From Firmicutes bacterium CAG:884 (GTDB lineage Bacteria > Bacillota_I > Bacilli_A > RF39 > UBA660): a stretch of 64,000 nt of DNA. Each line of letters starts with the position of its first letter. The first letter of the stretch is position 1. Location: NCBI GenBank assembly GCA_000433875.1, contig HF993331.1, positions 1 to 64,000 of the forward strand. Reading direction: 5' to 3'. The translations under genes and the position numbers were made by a program. The notes beneath the pieces were generated by a model, which saw only the letters and a list, made by a program, of their open reading frames with translations, searched no databases and was not told the origin of the DNA. Below are positions 14,084 through 23,285 of this stretch, one piece after another.

Positions 14084-15904
14084 ATGGACCTAAACAAAAT
14101 AAAAGACCCATCTTTTTTAAAACAAATGAATAATGAAGAATTAGAAAAGTTAAGCGCGACAATAAGAAAAGAAATAATCGAAAAAGTATCAAAAACAGGC
14201 GGTCATTTATCAAGTAACCTAGGTATTGTTGATTTAACCCTAGCACTCTATAAAGCATTTAATCCCCCAAAAGATAAAATAATATTTGATGTTGGACACC
14301 AATGCTATACTCAAAAAATAATAACTGGAAGATATAAAGAATTTGATAAACTAAGAAAATATAAAGGATTAAGTGGCTTTCAAAAAAGAAAAGAAAGTAT
14401 CTATGATGTATATGAAGCTGGTCACTCATCAACAAGTATAAGTGCAGCCGCCGGCTTTGCCTATGCAAGAGATTTAAATAAAGAAAACTATAATGTAGTT
14501 GCAATTATAGGAGATGGCTCAATTGGAAATGGCCTAGCATATGAAGCATTAAACCATATAGGAGAATTAAAAACTAAAATAATAGTAATATTAAATGATA
14601 ACGAAATGAGTATTAATGAAAATATTGGAGCAATTCATAATTATTTAGACAAAATAAGAAGTGGTAATGAATATGAAAAAACCAAAGAAAAAACCAAAAC
14701 CATTCTCGATAAAATTCCTTTATTAGGAAAACCAATCAAAATAGTAACTAAAAATATTAAAAACTCTATTAAAAGTATCTATTTAAAAGATGGTTACTTT
14801 TTTGAAGAATTAGGATTTAAATACTATGGACCAATAAACGGCCACGACTTTAAAGAAATGGAAACATATTTTAATCTTGCTCAAAAAGAAAATGGCCCTG
14901 TTCTAATCCATACAATAACCATAAAAGGAAAAGGCTTTGCACCGGCTTTAAATGATAAAAAAGGCATATGGCATGGTACACCTGCCTTTGATATAAACAA
15001 TCCCGTAACAATATCTAAAAGTACCTGGCCAAACGTTATAACAAAACACCTAATCCAATTAGCACGCAATAATAAAAATATAATTGCCATAACACCAGCA
15101 ATGGCAAGCGGAAGTAAATTATTAGAATTTAAAAATGAATTCAAAGAAAGATTCATTGATGTTGGAATAGCTGAAGAACACGCAGTAGTAATGGCCAACT
15201 CCTTAAGCTTATCCGGAAAAATACCATTTGTCTTTATATATTCAACCTTCTTACAAAGAGCATATGATGAAATAGAACACGATGTAGCTAGAATGAATAC
15301 CCATACAATAATATGTATAGATAGATGTGGTATAGTAGGTCCAGATGGCGAAACTCATCAAGGAATATATGATGTAAGTATGCTATTACCAATACCAAAT
15401 CTAATAATATGCGCACCCTCAACAAATGAAGAAGCAGCTGATATGCTATATACAGCATCTATTACTAAAAAGCCATTCTGTATAAGATATTCCAAAGAAA
15501 AAAAAGAATATCATCAATGTAAAATGAAAAAAATAGAAATAGGAAGTTGGACAAAATTAAAAAAAGGCAAAGACGCCTATATTATAACCTATGGAGACTT
15601 TGTCCAAAATGCCCTTGAAATAAGTAATGAAAGTAAATATAGTATAGGAGTAATAAACGCTCGCTTTATAAAACCAATCGATGAAAAAATGTTAAATAGC
15701 ATTAATACACCAATATTTGTCTATGAAGAAGTCACGCAAATAGGTTCTTTAGGAAGTTATCTAAAAACCAAAACCAATAAAGACATAACAATATATGCCA
15801 TAAAAGATACATTTGTACAGCAAGGATCAAGAAAAGAAATATTAGAACACCTTGGATTAGATACCCAAAGTATTAAAACAAAAATCGAAAAAAAACTAAG
15901 TTAA
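14084..15904 (+). CDS. dxs: 1-deoxy-D-xylulose-5-phosphate synthase
   Basis: A thiamine-diphosphate enzyme that condenses pyruvate and glyceraldehyde 3-phosphate, the first step of the MEP isoprenoid pathway; DXP also feeds thiamine and pyridoxal synthesis. At 606 residues it is close to the usual 620-640. Visible are GGHLSSNLG near residue 35, DVGHQCY, the diphosphate-binding motif GDGSIGNGLAYEALN-----K-IVILNDNEMSI (about 145-172), the GIAEEHAVVMA transketolase motif (about 365) with its catalytic glutamate, and the DRCGIVGPDGETHQG stretch. RBS GAAGGTG at 14072-14078. The small secreted-protein gene downstream has its own promoter. Confidence 0.96.
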   Translation: MDLNKIKDPSFLKQMNNEELEKLSATIRKEIIEKVSKTGGHLSSNLGIVDLTLALYKAFNPPKDKIIFDVGHQCYTQKIITGRYKEFDKLRKYKGLSGFQKRKESIYDVYEAGHSSTSISAAAGFAYARDLNKENYNVVAIIGDGSIGNGLAYEALNHIGELKTKIIVILNDNEMSINENIGAIHNYLDKIRSGNEYEKTKEKTKTILDKIPLLGKPIKIVTKNIKNSIKSIYLKDGYFFEELGFKYYGPINGHDFKEMETYFNLAQKENGPVLIHTITIKGKGFAPALNDKKGIWHGTPAFDINNPVTISKSTWPNVITKHLIQLARNNKNIIAITPAMASGSKLLEFKNEFKERFIDVGIAEEHAVVMANSLSLSGKIPFVFIYSTFLQRAYDEIEHDVARMNTHTIICIDRCGIVGPDGETHQGIYDVSMLLPIPNLIICAPSTNEEAADMLYTASITKKPFCIRYSKEKKEYHQCKMKKIEIGSWTKLKKGKDAYIITYGDFVQNALEISNESKYSIGVINARFIKPIDEKMLNSINTPIFVYEEVTQIGSLGSYLKTKTNKDITIYAIKDTFVQQGSRKEILEHLGLDTQSIKTKIEKKLS

Positions 15905-15907
15905 AAT

Positions 15908-15936
15908 ATGACAAAAAAATAAATATATGATAAACT
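15908..15936 (+). promoter_or_regulatory. Promoter of the 60-residue secreted protein
   Basis: ATGACA, 17 bases, TAAACT with extended TGA. Confidence 0.5.
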
Positions 15937-15956
15937 TAATATGAGGGGGCAAAATA

Positions 15957-16139
15957 ATGAAAAAATTAATAATAGTATTAATATTATTTGTATTATGTAT
16001 AGGAGTAGTAGATGCCAAAAGAAGAGATATGGTAAAAGTATCAAATGTAAAATATAAAACATACGACGCAAACGGAAATGTCCAAGAAGGAAACTTAAAA
16101 TTTAAAACAACTTACATATACGATATCAAAGAAATATAA
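15957..16139 (+). CDS. Small secreted protein, unknown
   Basis: 60 residues. A clear signal peptide fills the start: KK, then hydrophobic LIIVLILFVLCIGVVDA, with likely cleavage after VDA. A 40-residue basic mature part rich in K, Y and T follows. A strong RBS GAGGGGG at 15943-15949, its own promoter and its own terminator make it a real single-gene unit. I do not recognise a family. No cysteines remain in the mature part, so it is unlikely to be a disulfide-bonded bacteriocin. Confidence 0.65.
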   Translation: MKKLIIVLILFVLCIGVVDAKRRDMVKVSNVKYKTYDANGNVQEGNLKFKTTYIYDIKEI

Positions 16140-16159
16140 GCAAGTAAATCTTGCTTTTT
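16138..16159 (+). terminator. Terminator of the small secreted protein gene
   Basis: AAGCAAG-TAAAT-CTTGCTT followed by Ts. Confidence 0.8.
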
Positions 16160-16196
16160 ATTAACCATTAAATTATAATATTAGAGTGATTGGCAA

Positions 16197-17384
16197 ATGG
16201 AAAGAATTATAATGCATATAGATGTAAATAATGCATTCCTATCTTGGAGTGCAGTAGATTTACTAAATAACGGATATAAATATGATATAAGAAATAGCTA
16301 CGCAGTTATAGGCGGCGATGAATCAAGAAGAGCGGGTATAGTCTTAGCAAAAAGTACGCCCTGTAAAAAATTAGGCATCCAAACAGCTGAAACCCTATAT
16401 CAAGCAAGAAAAAAATGTCGCGTTTTAAAAGTATTCCCACCCAATTATGCATTCTATCAAAAAATGAGTAAAGAACTATTTAAAATAATAAGTAAATATA
16501 CACCAGATATTGAAGTTGCCTCAATTGATGAATGTTATATAGATTACGGAAAAAGTATGCTAATTAATGGTGATCCCATAAAATTTGCTTATAAATTGCA
16601 AAAAGAAATAAATGATACATTACACTTTACAGTCAATATTGGAATCGCAAACAATAAATTATGTGCCAAAATGGCATCAGACTTTGAAAAACCCAATAAA
16701 GTTCATACACTATTTCAAAATGAAGTCAAAACAAAAATGTACCCATTACCCGTAGGAGATTTATTTGGAATCGGTAAAAAAAGTGTACTCAAACTAAATC
16801 AAATAGGAATACACAAAATAGAAGACTTAGCAAATTATGATGAAAAACACTTAGCATTCTTCTTTAAAAATCAAGCAAAACATATGATTGAACTTGCTCA
16901 AGGAATAGATGATACCGAAGTAGTAAGTGAAAGAGATGATTGCAAAAGTATAAGTATGACAACAACACTACCAATTGACATAACACAAATCGATGATGCC
17001 TATGATGAATTAAGAAAAATAGCCGAAAAAATCGCTCAAAACCTTAGAAAAGAAGAAAAATATGCCTATGTGATAGCGGTAATATTAAAAAGTAATAGCT
17101 TTGTAACTAAAAACCATCAAGCAAAATTAACAAATCCAACAAACATAGGAATTGAAATCTATAAAAAAGCCAAACAATTACTAAAAGAAATGTGGGATGA
17201 TGAACCAATTAGATTAATAGGAATTAGACTAGATAATTTGGTTGTGAATTATGGCTATCAAGCATCAATATTTGAAAATGTTGATGAAAAAATTAAAAAT
17301 GAAAAACTAGAAAAAGTAATTGACCAAATAAAGAAAAAATACGGAAACAAAAGTATAAATATAGCAAAATTAAAAAAGGAGTAA
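16197..17384 (+). CDS. dinB: Y-family DNA polymerase IV
   Basis: An error-prone translesion polymerase, 395 residues. Palm residues are visible in [14 protein letters not shown] (first metal-binding Asp) and [13 protein letters not shown] (SIDE catalytic pair near residue 107). The thumb HhH is represented by [18 protein letters not shown], and the little-finger domain covers about 240-350. The usual steric-gate position reads N-A-F. No clear beta-clamp peptide QL-LF is seen at the C-terminus, which ends in lysines. It precedes queA by 4 bases and probably heads a dinB-queA-miaA unit. RBS is a weak GAGTGAT at 16183-16189. Confidence 0.92.
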   Translation: MERIIMHIDVNNAFLSWSAVDLLNNGYKYDIRNSYAVIGGDESRRAGIVLAKSTPCKKLGIQTAETLYQARKKCRVLKVFPPNYAFYQKMSKELFKIISKYTPDIEVASIDECYIDYGKSMLINGDPIKFAYKLQKEINDTLHFTVNIGIANNKLCAKMASDFEKPNKVHTLFQNEVKTKMYPLPVGDLFGIGKKSVLKLNQIGIHKIEDLANYDEKHLAFFFKNQAKHMIELAQGIDDTEVVSERDDCKSISMTTTLPIDITQIDDAYDELRKIAEKIAQNLRKEEKYAYVIAVILKSNSFVTKNHQAKLTNPTNIGIEIYKKAKQLLKEMWDDEPIRLIGIRLDNLVVNYGYQASIFENVDEKIKNEKLEKVIDQIKKKYGNKSINIAKLKKE

Positions 17385-17388
17385 AATT

Positions 17389-18411
17389 ATGAAAACAGAT
17401 GATTTTGATTACAATTTACCAGAAGAATTAATCGCCCAAGTACCATTAAATGATAGAACATCATCTAAATTAATGGTTCTAGATAGAAAAACAGGCGAAA
17501 TCGAACATAAACATTTCTATGATATAATTGAATATCTAGAAAAAGGTGATGTCTTAGTAATAAACGATACCAAAGTAATGCCAGCTAGATTAATGGGAAC
17601 CAAAGAAGAAACAAAAGCCCATATTGAAATATTAATGCTAAAAAACCTAGAAAAAGATACCTGGGAATGCTTAGTTAAACCAGCCAAAAGAGTAAAAGAA
17701 GGAACCATAATTGATTTTGGCGGAATTCTAAAAGGAAAATGCACTAAAGTATTAGATGAAGGAATAAGACATATAGAATTTGAATATGATGGAATCTTTT
17801 ATGAAATACTAGATAAACTAGGTGAAATGCCATTACCACCATATATCCACGAAAAATTAAAAGATAAAGATAGATATCAAACAGTATATGCTAAAGAAAT
17901 AGGAAGCGCAGCAGCACCAACAGCCGGTTTGCACTTTACTAAAGAATTAATGGAAAAAATAAAAGAAAAAGGAATAATTATAACAAACGTAACCCTTCAT
18001 GTAGGACTTGGAACCTTTAGGCCAGTAAACGTAGAAGATGTAACGAAACACGAAATGCATAGTGAATTCTATCAAATGACTAAAGAAACAGCCGATATTT
18101 TAAACAAAGCAAAAGAAGAAAAAAGAAGAATTATAAGTGTTGGTACAACAAGCACAAGAACTCTAGAAACCGTAATGGAATTATATGGAACCTTTAAGGA
18201 ATGTAGTGGATGGACTAAAATATTTATATATCCAGGCTTTAAATTCAAAGCAATTGATGGATTAATAACAAATTTTCATCTCCCAAAATCAACTCTTGTA
18301 ATGCTAGTAAGTGCCTTTGCATCCAAAGAAATTATCCTAAACGCCTATAATATAGCCGTTGAAAACCATTATCGCTTTTTCTCATTTGGCGATGCAATGT
18401 TTATAAGGTAA
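17389..18411 (+). CDS. queA: S-adenosylmethionine:tRNA ribosyltransferase-isomerase
   Basis: Transfers and isomerises the ribosyl of SAM onto 7-aminomethyl-7-deazaguanine in tRNA, the penultimate step of queuosine synthesis. It is full length at 340 residues: [13 protein letters not shown] at the N-terminus, [18 protein letters not shown], the conserved [10 protein letters not shown], then FRPV and [11 protein letters not shown], and [15 protein letters not shown] near the end. RBS AAAAGGAG just before the ATG. It is packed between dinB and miaA, so two tRNA-modification genes share a transcript. No other queuosine genes are in view. Confidence 0.97.
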   Translation: MKTDDFDYNLPEELIAQVPLNDRTSSKLMVLDRKTGEIEHKHFYDIIEYLEKGDVLVINDTKVMPARLMGTKEETKAHIEILMLKNLEKDTWECLVKPAKRVKEGTIIDFGGILKGKCTKVLDEGIRHIEFEYDGIFYEILDKLGEMPLPPYIHEKLKDKDRYQTVYAKEIGSAAAPTAGLHFTKELMEKIKEKGIIITNVTLHVGLGTFRPVNVEDVTKHEMHSEFYQMTKETADILNKAKEEKRRIISVGTTSTRTLETVMELYGTFKECSGWTKIFIYPGFKFKAIDGLITNFHLPKSTLVMLVSAFASKEIILNAYNIAVENHYRFFSFGDAMFIR

Positions 18412-18413
18412 AT

Positions 18414-19292
18414 ATGGTAATAGTAATAACAGGACCAACCGGAGTTGGTAAAACAAAACTAAGTATTGAACTAGCAAAAAAAATGAACGGCGAAATTATA
18501 AATGCTGATAGCACACAAATATTTAAAGGATTAGATATTGCAACAGCAAAAGTAACAAATGAAGAAAAAGAAAATATTATTCACAACTTAATAGATATAA
18601 AAGAAATATCGGAAGATTATACCGTATATGATTATCAAAAAGATGCCAGAAAAAAAATAGATGAAATTATTAAAAAAAATAAAACACCAATTATAGTAGG
18701 TGGAACTGGACTTTATATAAAAGCAGCCTTATATGATTATAAGTTTAATGAAGAAAAAAACAAATTAACATATGACAATATAGAAACAAATGAATTATAT
18801 AAAGAATTATTGAAAGTAGATGAAAAAACAAATATTCATCCCAATAACCGTAAAAGAATTATAAGAGCATTAAACTATTATAATGAAAATAATGAACCAT
18901 TATCAAGTAAAGAAAAAACAGATAAACTATTATATGATACCCTATTTATAGGCCTTACAACAAATAGAGCAAACCTATATGAAAAAATAAATAAAAGAGT
19001 AGATAAAATGATAGATGAAGGCCTATTAGAAGAAGCAAAAAAAATATATGAAACTAATATAAGAACAAAAGCCGTATTAACACCAATAGGGTATAAAGAA
19101 CTATTTCCATACTTTGAAAACAAACAAACATTAGAAGAAGCAATTGATAAAATAAAACAAAAATCAAGAAACTATGCCAAAAGACAATATACTTGGTTTA
19201 ATCATCAATTAAATATTAAATGGTTTGATGTCGACTACGATAATTTTGAAAACACAATAAAAGAAGTATATGAATATATAGAAAAAAAGTGA
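18414..19292 (+). CDS. miaA: tRNA dimethylallyltransferase
   Basis: Adds a dimethylallyl group to A37 of tRNAs that read U-starting codons; the substrate comes from the isoprenoid pathway that dxs starts. Visible are the P-loop GPTGVGKTKLS at residues 7-17, the DSTQIFKGLDIATAK motif (DSxQ-Y/F substrate site), GGTGLYIKA and RNYAKRQYTWF. At 292 residues it is slightly short of the usual 300-315. It begins 2 bases after queA and its RBS (TAAGGTAA) spans the queA stop. It converges with rnjA, ending a single base before it. Confidence 0.96.
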   Translation: MVIVITGPTGVGKTKLSIELAKKMNGEIINADSTQIFKGLDIATAKVTNEEKENIIHNLIDIKEISEDYTVYDYQKDARKKIDEIIKKNKTPIIVGGTGLYIKAALYDYKFNEEKNKLTYDNIETNELYKELLKVDEKTNIHPNNRKRIIRALNYYNENNEPLSSKEKTDKLLYDTLFIGLTTNRANLYEKINKRVDKMIDEGLLEEAKKIYETNIRTKAVLTPIGYKELFPYFENKQTLEEAIDKIKQKSRNYAKRQYTWFNHQLNIKWFDVDYDNFENTIKEVYEYIEKK

Positions 19293-19293
19293 C

Positions 19294-20952
19294 TTATTTA
19301 ACAGCCACTTTTTCTTCGATCTCTGTAATAATAGGTAAAATAATAGGATTTCTACCAGTTTCACTCTTAATATAATTAGATAAATTTAAAATAATATCAG
19401 CTTTTATATCATTTTTACTTTTCTTAATAGATTTCATAACAACATTAGCACATATATTCTCTAAATTTTTAAGAATATTTTCACTTTCATTAACAGTAAC
19501 AAAACCCCTAGTAGTAATATTAGGCCTAGTAAGTAATTTATTATTAGCAATAGTAGCGCATGCAATAACAATACCATCATTACTCATAGCTCTTCTATCT
19601 CTCATAACAGAATTAGAAACATCACCTAAACGATTTCCATCAACATATATATCATTAGCAGGAACTGTACCTTCTTGATGGATAACGCCATCTTTCATAA
19701 CAAGGACATCACCATTATTTAAAACAAATGTATTTTCTTCAGGAATACCACATTCTTGAGCAATTTCAGCATGCCTTTTTAACATACGATATTCACCATG
19801 CGCTGGCATAAAGTATTTAGGTTTAATTAATCTTAACATAAGCTTTAATTCTTCTTCACTACCATGACCTGTTGTATGTATATCATTGAAAGAAGAATTA
19901 GTATATACATTAACGCCTTTTAAATATAATTTATTAATAGTTCTTGAAATGCTAAGAGCATTACCAGGAATTGTAGAAGAAGAAAATATAACAGTATCTC
20001 CTTCCATAATCTTAATTTGTTTGTGGCTTCCATCAGCAATTCTTGTTAAAGCAGCAAGTGGTTCTCCTTGGGAACCAGTACAAAGTAAACAAACCTTATT
20101 TAAAGGAAGTTTATTAGCTTCTTCAGGCGTAACAAATATATCTTTATGTTTTATGTAGCCACCCTCAATAGAAATCTCAATATTATTTTCCATACTTCTA
20201 CCAAAGATTGCAATTTTTCTACCCCTTTTATAACAAGTATCAACAATATGTTTTAATCTATAAATATTAGAAGCAAATGTTGCAATTATAATTCTACCAT
20301 CAGTACAATCAAAAATATCATTTAAAGCTTCATCAACCTTCGACTCAGATTTACTCATTCCCGGATTTAAAGCATTTGTACTATCACTTAATAATAGCGT
20401 AACACCATCATTACCAATACTAGCCATTTTATGTAAGTTCGCAACCGGACCAATTGGCGTTAAATCAAACTTAAAGTCACCAGTTACAACAACTGTACCA
20501 TTAGGTGTATGAACACATATACCATGTGAATCAGGAATAGAGTGGGTAGTTATAAAGAATTCAACCGAAAATCTTTTAGTCTTAACAACTGTTTTTTCCG
20601 TATAAACAATTAAATTCTTATAAGGAATATTCTTTTCAGCAATTTTCTTTCTAATTAAACCACAAGCTTGATTAGGAGCATATATATAAGGAACATTTAC
20701 TGTTTGAAGTAAAGAAACAATTCCTCCAATATGATCTTCATGTCCGTGAGTTATAAATAAAGCCTTAATTTTACTCTCATTTTGCTTTAAAAAAGTATAA
20801 TCAGGAATAACATAATCAACACCCTTGATGTCACTTTCTGGAAAAATAACACCAGCATCAACAATGATAATTTCATCATCGTGCCAAATAACATACATAT
20901 TTTTTCCAACCTCACATAAACCACCAAGAGCAAATATTTTAGTTTCGTTCAT
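19294..20952 (-). CDS. rnj: Ribonuclease J
   Basis: A metallo-beta-lactamase/beta-CASP exo- and endoribonuclease for mRNA decay and rRNA processing. The zinc motif THGHEDHIGG lies near residues 70-79, with a further HSIPDSHG and TGDFKFDL. The beta-CASP domain includes FASNIYRL and LCTGSQGEP, and AHGEYRMLK sits near residue 385. The 552 residues match the family. The RBS on the minus strand is GGAGGG at 20958-20963. Only one copy is seen, so J1 versus J2 cannot be decided. It runs against its neighbours. Confidence 0.96.
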   Translation of the reverse strand: MNETKIFALGGLCEVGKNMYVIWHDDEIIIVDAGVIFPESDIKGVDYVIPDYTFLKQNESKIKALFITHGHEDHIGGIVSLLQTVNVPYIYAPNQACGLIRKKIAEKNIPYKNLIVYTEKTVVKTKRFSVEFFITTHSIPDSHGICVHTPNGTVVVTGDFKFDLTPIGPVANLHKMASIGNDGVTLLLSDSTNALNPGMSKSESKVDEALNDIFDCTDGRIIIATFASNIYRLKHIVDTCYKRGRKIAIFGRSMENNIEISIEGGYIKHKDIFVTPEEANKLPLNKVCLLCTGSQGEPLAALTRIADGSHKQIKIMEGDTVIFSSSTIPGNALSISRTINKLYLKGVNVYTNSSFNDIHTTGHGSEEELKLMLRLIKPKYFMPAHGEYRMLKRHAEIAQECGIPEENTFVLNNGDVLVMKDGVIHQEGTVPANDIYVDGNRLGDVSNSVMRDRRAMSNDGIVIACATIANNKLLTRPNITTRGFVTVNESENILKNLENICANVVMKSIKKSKNDIKADIILNLSNYIKSETGRNPIILPIITEIEEKVAVK

Positions 20953-20987
20953 AATTTCCCTCCTTTCATTAAAATTTCGACTTTATA

Positions 20988-21016
20988 ATTATATACTTTT
21001 TTTTTATCTTTTGCAA
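20988..21016 (-). promoter_or_regulatory. Promoter of rnj
   Basis: On the minus strand TTGCAA (21011-21016), 17 bases, TATAAT (20988-20993). Confidence 0.7.
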
Positions 21017-21041
21017 GTTCAACATATTTGAAAAAAAATCA

Positions 21042-21070
21042 TTGAAAAAAAAGCCAAAATATGGTATAAA
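21042..21070 (+). promoter_or_regulatory. Promoter of the 21091 gene
   Basis: TTGAAA, 17 bases, TATAAA with extended TGG. It diverges from the rnj promoter. Confidence 0.6.
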
Positions 21071-21090
21071 TATAATAGGGAGTGTAAAAT

Positions 21091-21639
21091 ATGAAACGAA
21101 ATTTACTATCAATATCAATAATATGTGCCTTATTAGGATTTTTCCTTATTTTATTTGGTTCCGTTGCCTACTATTCAACAACAAAAACAGGAAATGTAAC
21201 ATCAACGACAAAAAAAATATCATTTGATGTATATCATAATAATAAACAAATAGAAACAATAAATCTTTATGATACTATTGAAGCAAAATCAGAAAGAAGT
21301 GGCGAAGTAATTATACCAGGTGACAAAGGAAAGTTTGAATTAGTTGTACTAGGAACCGGATCAGAAGTTAATATAAAATATGAAATAAAACTAACAGGAA
21401 CAGAGGTACCAACAAACATGAACTTTTATGTTGATGAAAAAACAGCTAACAATTTAATAAATATAACCGACCATACTATTGAAGGAACAATGAAAGTCGG
21501 AGAAAGTATGACAAAAAATCATACAATATATTGGGAGTGGCCTTATGATAATGGTGAAGCTAACCAACACGACTATAATTATCAAGGAAAAACATTTAAC
21601 ATAAGCATATCTGCAATAGGTATCCAAACAATTGATTAA
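21091..21639 (+). CDS. Secreted beta-rich protein, possibly TasA/camelysin-like
   Basis: 182 residues. A short basic start is followed by a long hydrophobic helix (residues 5-27, ending GSVAYYST), then an exported beta-rich domain with VIIPGDKGKFELVVLGTGSEVNIKYEI and WEWPYDNGE. The layout (signal peptide with a Y-rich border, then an Ig-like domain of about 150 residues) recalls TasA/CalY-type surface fibre subunits, but no diagnostic motif settles it. It has its own promoter and terminator and lies between rnj and ftsY. RBS AGGGAG at 21076-21081. Confidence 0.6.
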   Translation: MKRNLLSISIICALLGFFLILFGSVAYYSTTKTGNVTSTTKKISFDVYHNNKQIETINLYDTIEAKSERSGEVIIPGDKGKFELVVLGTGSEVNIKYEIKLTGTEVPTNMNFYVDEKTANNLINITDHTIEGTMKVGESMTKNHTIYWEWPYDNGEANQHDYNYQGKTFNISISAIGIQTID

Positions 21640-21649
21640 TAAAATAATG

Positions 21650-21676
21650 AAAGTTTTATATAATATAAAACTTTTT
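21650..21676 (+). terminator. Terminator of the 21091 gene
   Basis: An 11-bp stem AAAGTTTTATA/TATAAAACTTT followed by Ts. Confidence 0.8.
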
Positions 21677-21737
21677 CTTTATAAAAAAGTAGAAAAAATA
21701 AAAAAAATAAGTTATAATTATATTAGAGGTGTTAAAA

Positions 21738-22712
21738 ATGGGAATATTCGACAAGTTTAAAAACATATTTACAAAGAAAGATATAAACGAGTATGACAAA
21801 GCATTAGAAAAAACAAGAAATAGCTTTACATCAAAATTAGGTAACCTATCAAAAAAATATAAAGAATTAACAAATGAATATTTTGAAGAATTAGAAGAAA
21901 TTCTTATAATGGCTGATATTGGCGTAGATACAGTAGTAAAACTAGTAGACCGCTTAAAAAGAAGAGTAAAAGAAGAAAAAATAACAAGTCCAGAAGAATT
22001 GAAAGAAATAATTGTTGACGAAATGTTTATTATATATGTTGATGGTGATATCTTAACAAATAAAATAAACACAAACAAAGAAGGACCAACAGTATTATTA
22101 TTTGTGGGTGTAAATGGTGTAGGAAAAACAACAACAATTGGTAAAATCGCATATCAATTAACAAGTAAAGGCAAAAAAGTCTTATTAATAGCCGGCGATA
22201 CATTTAGAGCAGGCGCTGTTGAACAAATTCAAGAATGGGGAAGAAAATCGGGAGCAGACGTTTATTATAAAGAAAAAGCTGACCCTGCAAGCGTTGTATA
22301 TGATGGCTTAAAAAAAGGCTTGGATTATGATGTAATACTAATTGATACAGCAGGAAGACTTCAAAACAAAGTAAACCTAATGAATGAACTAGCAAAAATA
22401 AATAAAGTAATAAAACAAATAATACCATCCGCTCCTCACGAAACATTACTTGTAATAGATGCAACAACAGGTCAAAACGGAATATCACAAGCTAAAAATT
22501 TTAAAGAAATAACAGACATAACAGGAATTGTTTTAACAAAACTAGATGGAAGCGCTAAAGGCGGAATTGTTCTTGCAATTAAAGATGAAGTTAAAATACC
22601 AGTAAAATACATTGGTTTAGGTGAAGGATATAATGATTTAAAATCATTTGATATTGAAGCATATATATATGGCTTATTTAAGGATCTAGGTGATAAATAT
22701 GATGAAAAGTAG
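21738..22712 (+). CDS. ftsY: Signal recognition particle receptor FtsY
   Basis: An SRP GTPase at the membrane that receives ribosome-nascent-chain complexes from Ffh. The 324 residues consist of a short amphipathic N-terminus and the complete NG domain, with G1 GVNGVGKTTTIGKIA (about 119), G3 DTAGRLQNK and G4 TKLDGSAKGGI. As in other Firmicutes the acidic A domain is nearly absent. I chose the ATG at 21738 over the GTG at 21729 because the RBS AGAGGT at 21725-21730 is 7 bases before it. The 3' end overlaps the next gene. Confidence 0.96.
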   Translation: MGIFDKFKNIFTKKDINEYDKALEKTRNSFTSKLGNLSKKYKELTNEYFEELEEILIMADIGVDTVVKLVDRLKRRVKEEKITSPEELKEIIVDEMFIIYVDGDILTNKINTNKEGPTVLLFVGVNGVGKTTTIGKIAYQLTSKGKKVLLIAGDTFRAGAVEQIQEWGRKSGADVYYKEKADPASVVYDGLKKGLDYDVILIDTAGRLQNKVNLMNELAKINKVIKQIIPSAPHETLLVIDATTGQNGISQAKNFKEITDITGIVLTKLDGSAKGGIVLAIKDEVKIPVKYIGLGEGYNDLKSFDIEAYIYGLFKDLGDKYDEK

Positions 22713-22998
22713 TACTGATAGTGCGAAAGTAACTAAAAAAATAAAAGATTATAAAATGAAAGATTGGTTATTTTTCACGCAAATTTTACTAGTAATAATT
22801 ACAATTGGAACATTTATTTATACATATTTAGTTGAGCGTAACTATAAATATTTAACTGATTTTATGGTAAGTTTATTACTATTTAATCTTGCCCTTAACA
22901 ATAAAAAAATATATAAAAGGAAAAACTTTACAACAATATATATAATTTTTGGTATATTCTTTGTTCTATCAGGAATATGGGGAATCTTCAATGGATAA
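22699..22998 (+). CDS. Small membrane protein, unknown
   Basis: 99 residues with three predicted transmembrane helices (about 24-44, 54-68, 78-97), a basic N-terminal tail and positive loops. It overlaps ftsY by 14 bases and ylxM by 8 bases, so it is translationally embedded in the ftsY-ylxM operon, where Bacillus has no extra gene. The start is placed at 22699 from AGGTG at 22688-22692. No family recognised; the overlaps and hydrophobic pattern argue that it is real. Confidence 0.65.
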   Translation: MMKSSTDSAKVTKKIKDYKMKDWLFFTQILLVIITIGTFIYTYLVERNYKYLTDFMVSLLLFNLALNNKKIYKRKNFTTIYIIFGIFFVLSGIWGIFNG

Positions 22999-23281
22999 TG
23001 TATTAAAATATACTGAATTATTTGATTACTATGGAAACTTATTAACTGAAAAAGAAAAAATATATTTTAAAGACTATTATTTTGAAAATTTTTCATTAAG
23101 TGAAATTGCTGAAAATAATGGAATAAGTAGAAATGCAATCCATAAACAAATAAAATCAGCAGAACAAAAATTAGAAGAATATGAAGAAAAACTAAATATG
23201 ATAAAAAGAGATCAAAAAATAAAAAAAATATTAAATGAAATAAAAGATGAAAGGGTTTCTAAAATATTAGAAATAATGTGA
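22991..23281 (+). CDS. ylxM: YlxM-family SRP-associated HTH protein (UPF0122)
   Basis: A 96-residue helical protein that modulates Ffh-FtsY function and usually lies between ftsY and ffh. It starts LFDYYGNLLTEKEKIYF--YYFENFSLSEIAENNGISRNAIHKQIK, as in the family, with a sigma-70-region-4-like HTH, and ends in a charged coiled coil. Start chosen at 22991 (GGGGA at 22979-22983); the longer frame lacks an RBS. Here ffh is not the next gene but lies 4.7 kb downstream behind three unrelated genes. Confidence 0.9.
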   Translation: MDNVLKYTELFDYYGNLLTEKEKIYFKDYYFENFSLSEIAENNGISRNAIHKQIKSAEQKLEEYEEKLNMIKRDQKIKKILNEIKDERVSKILEIM

Positions 23282-23285
23282 TAAT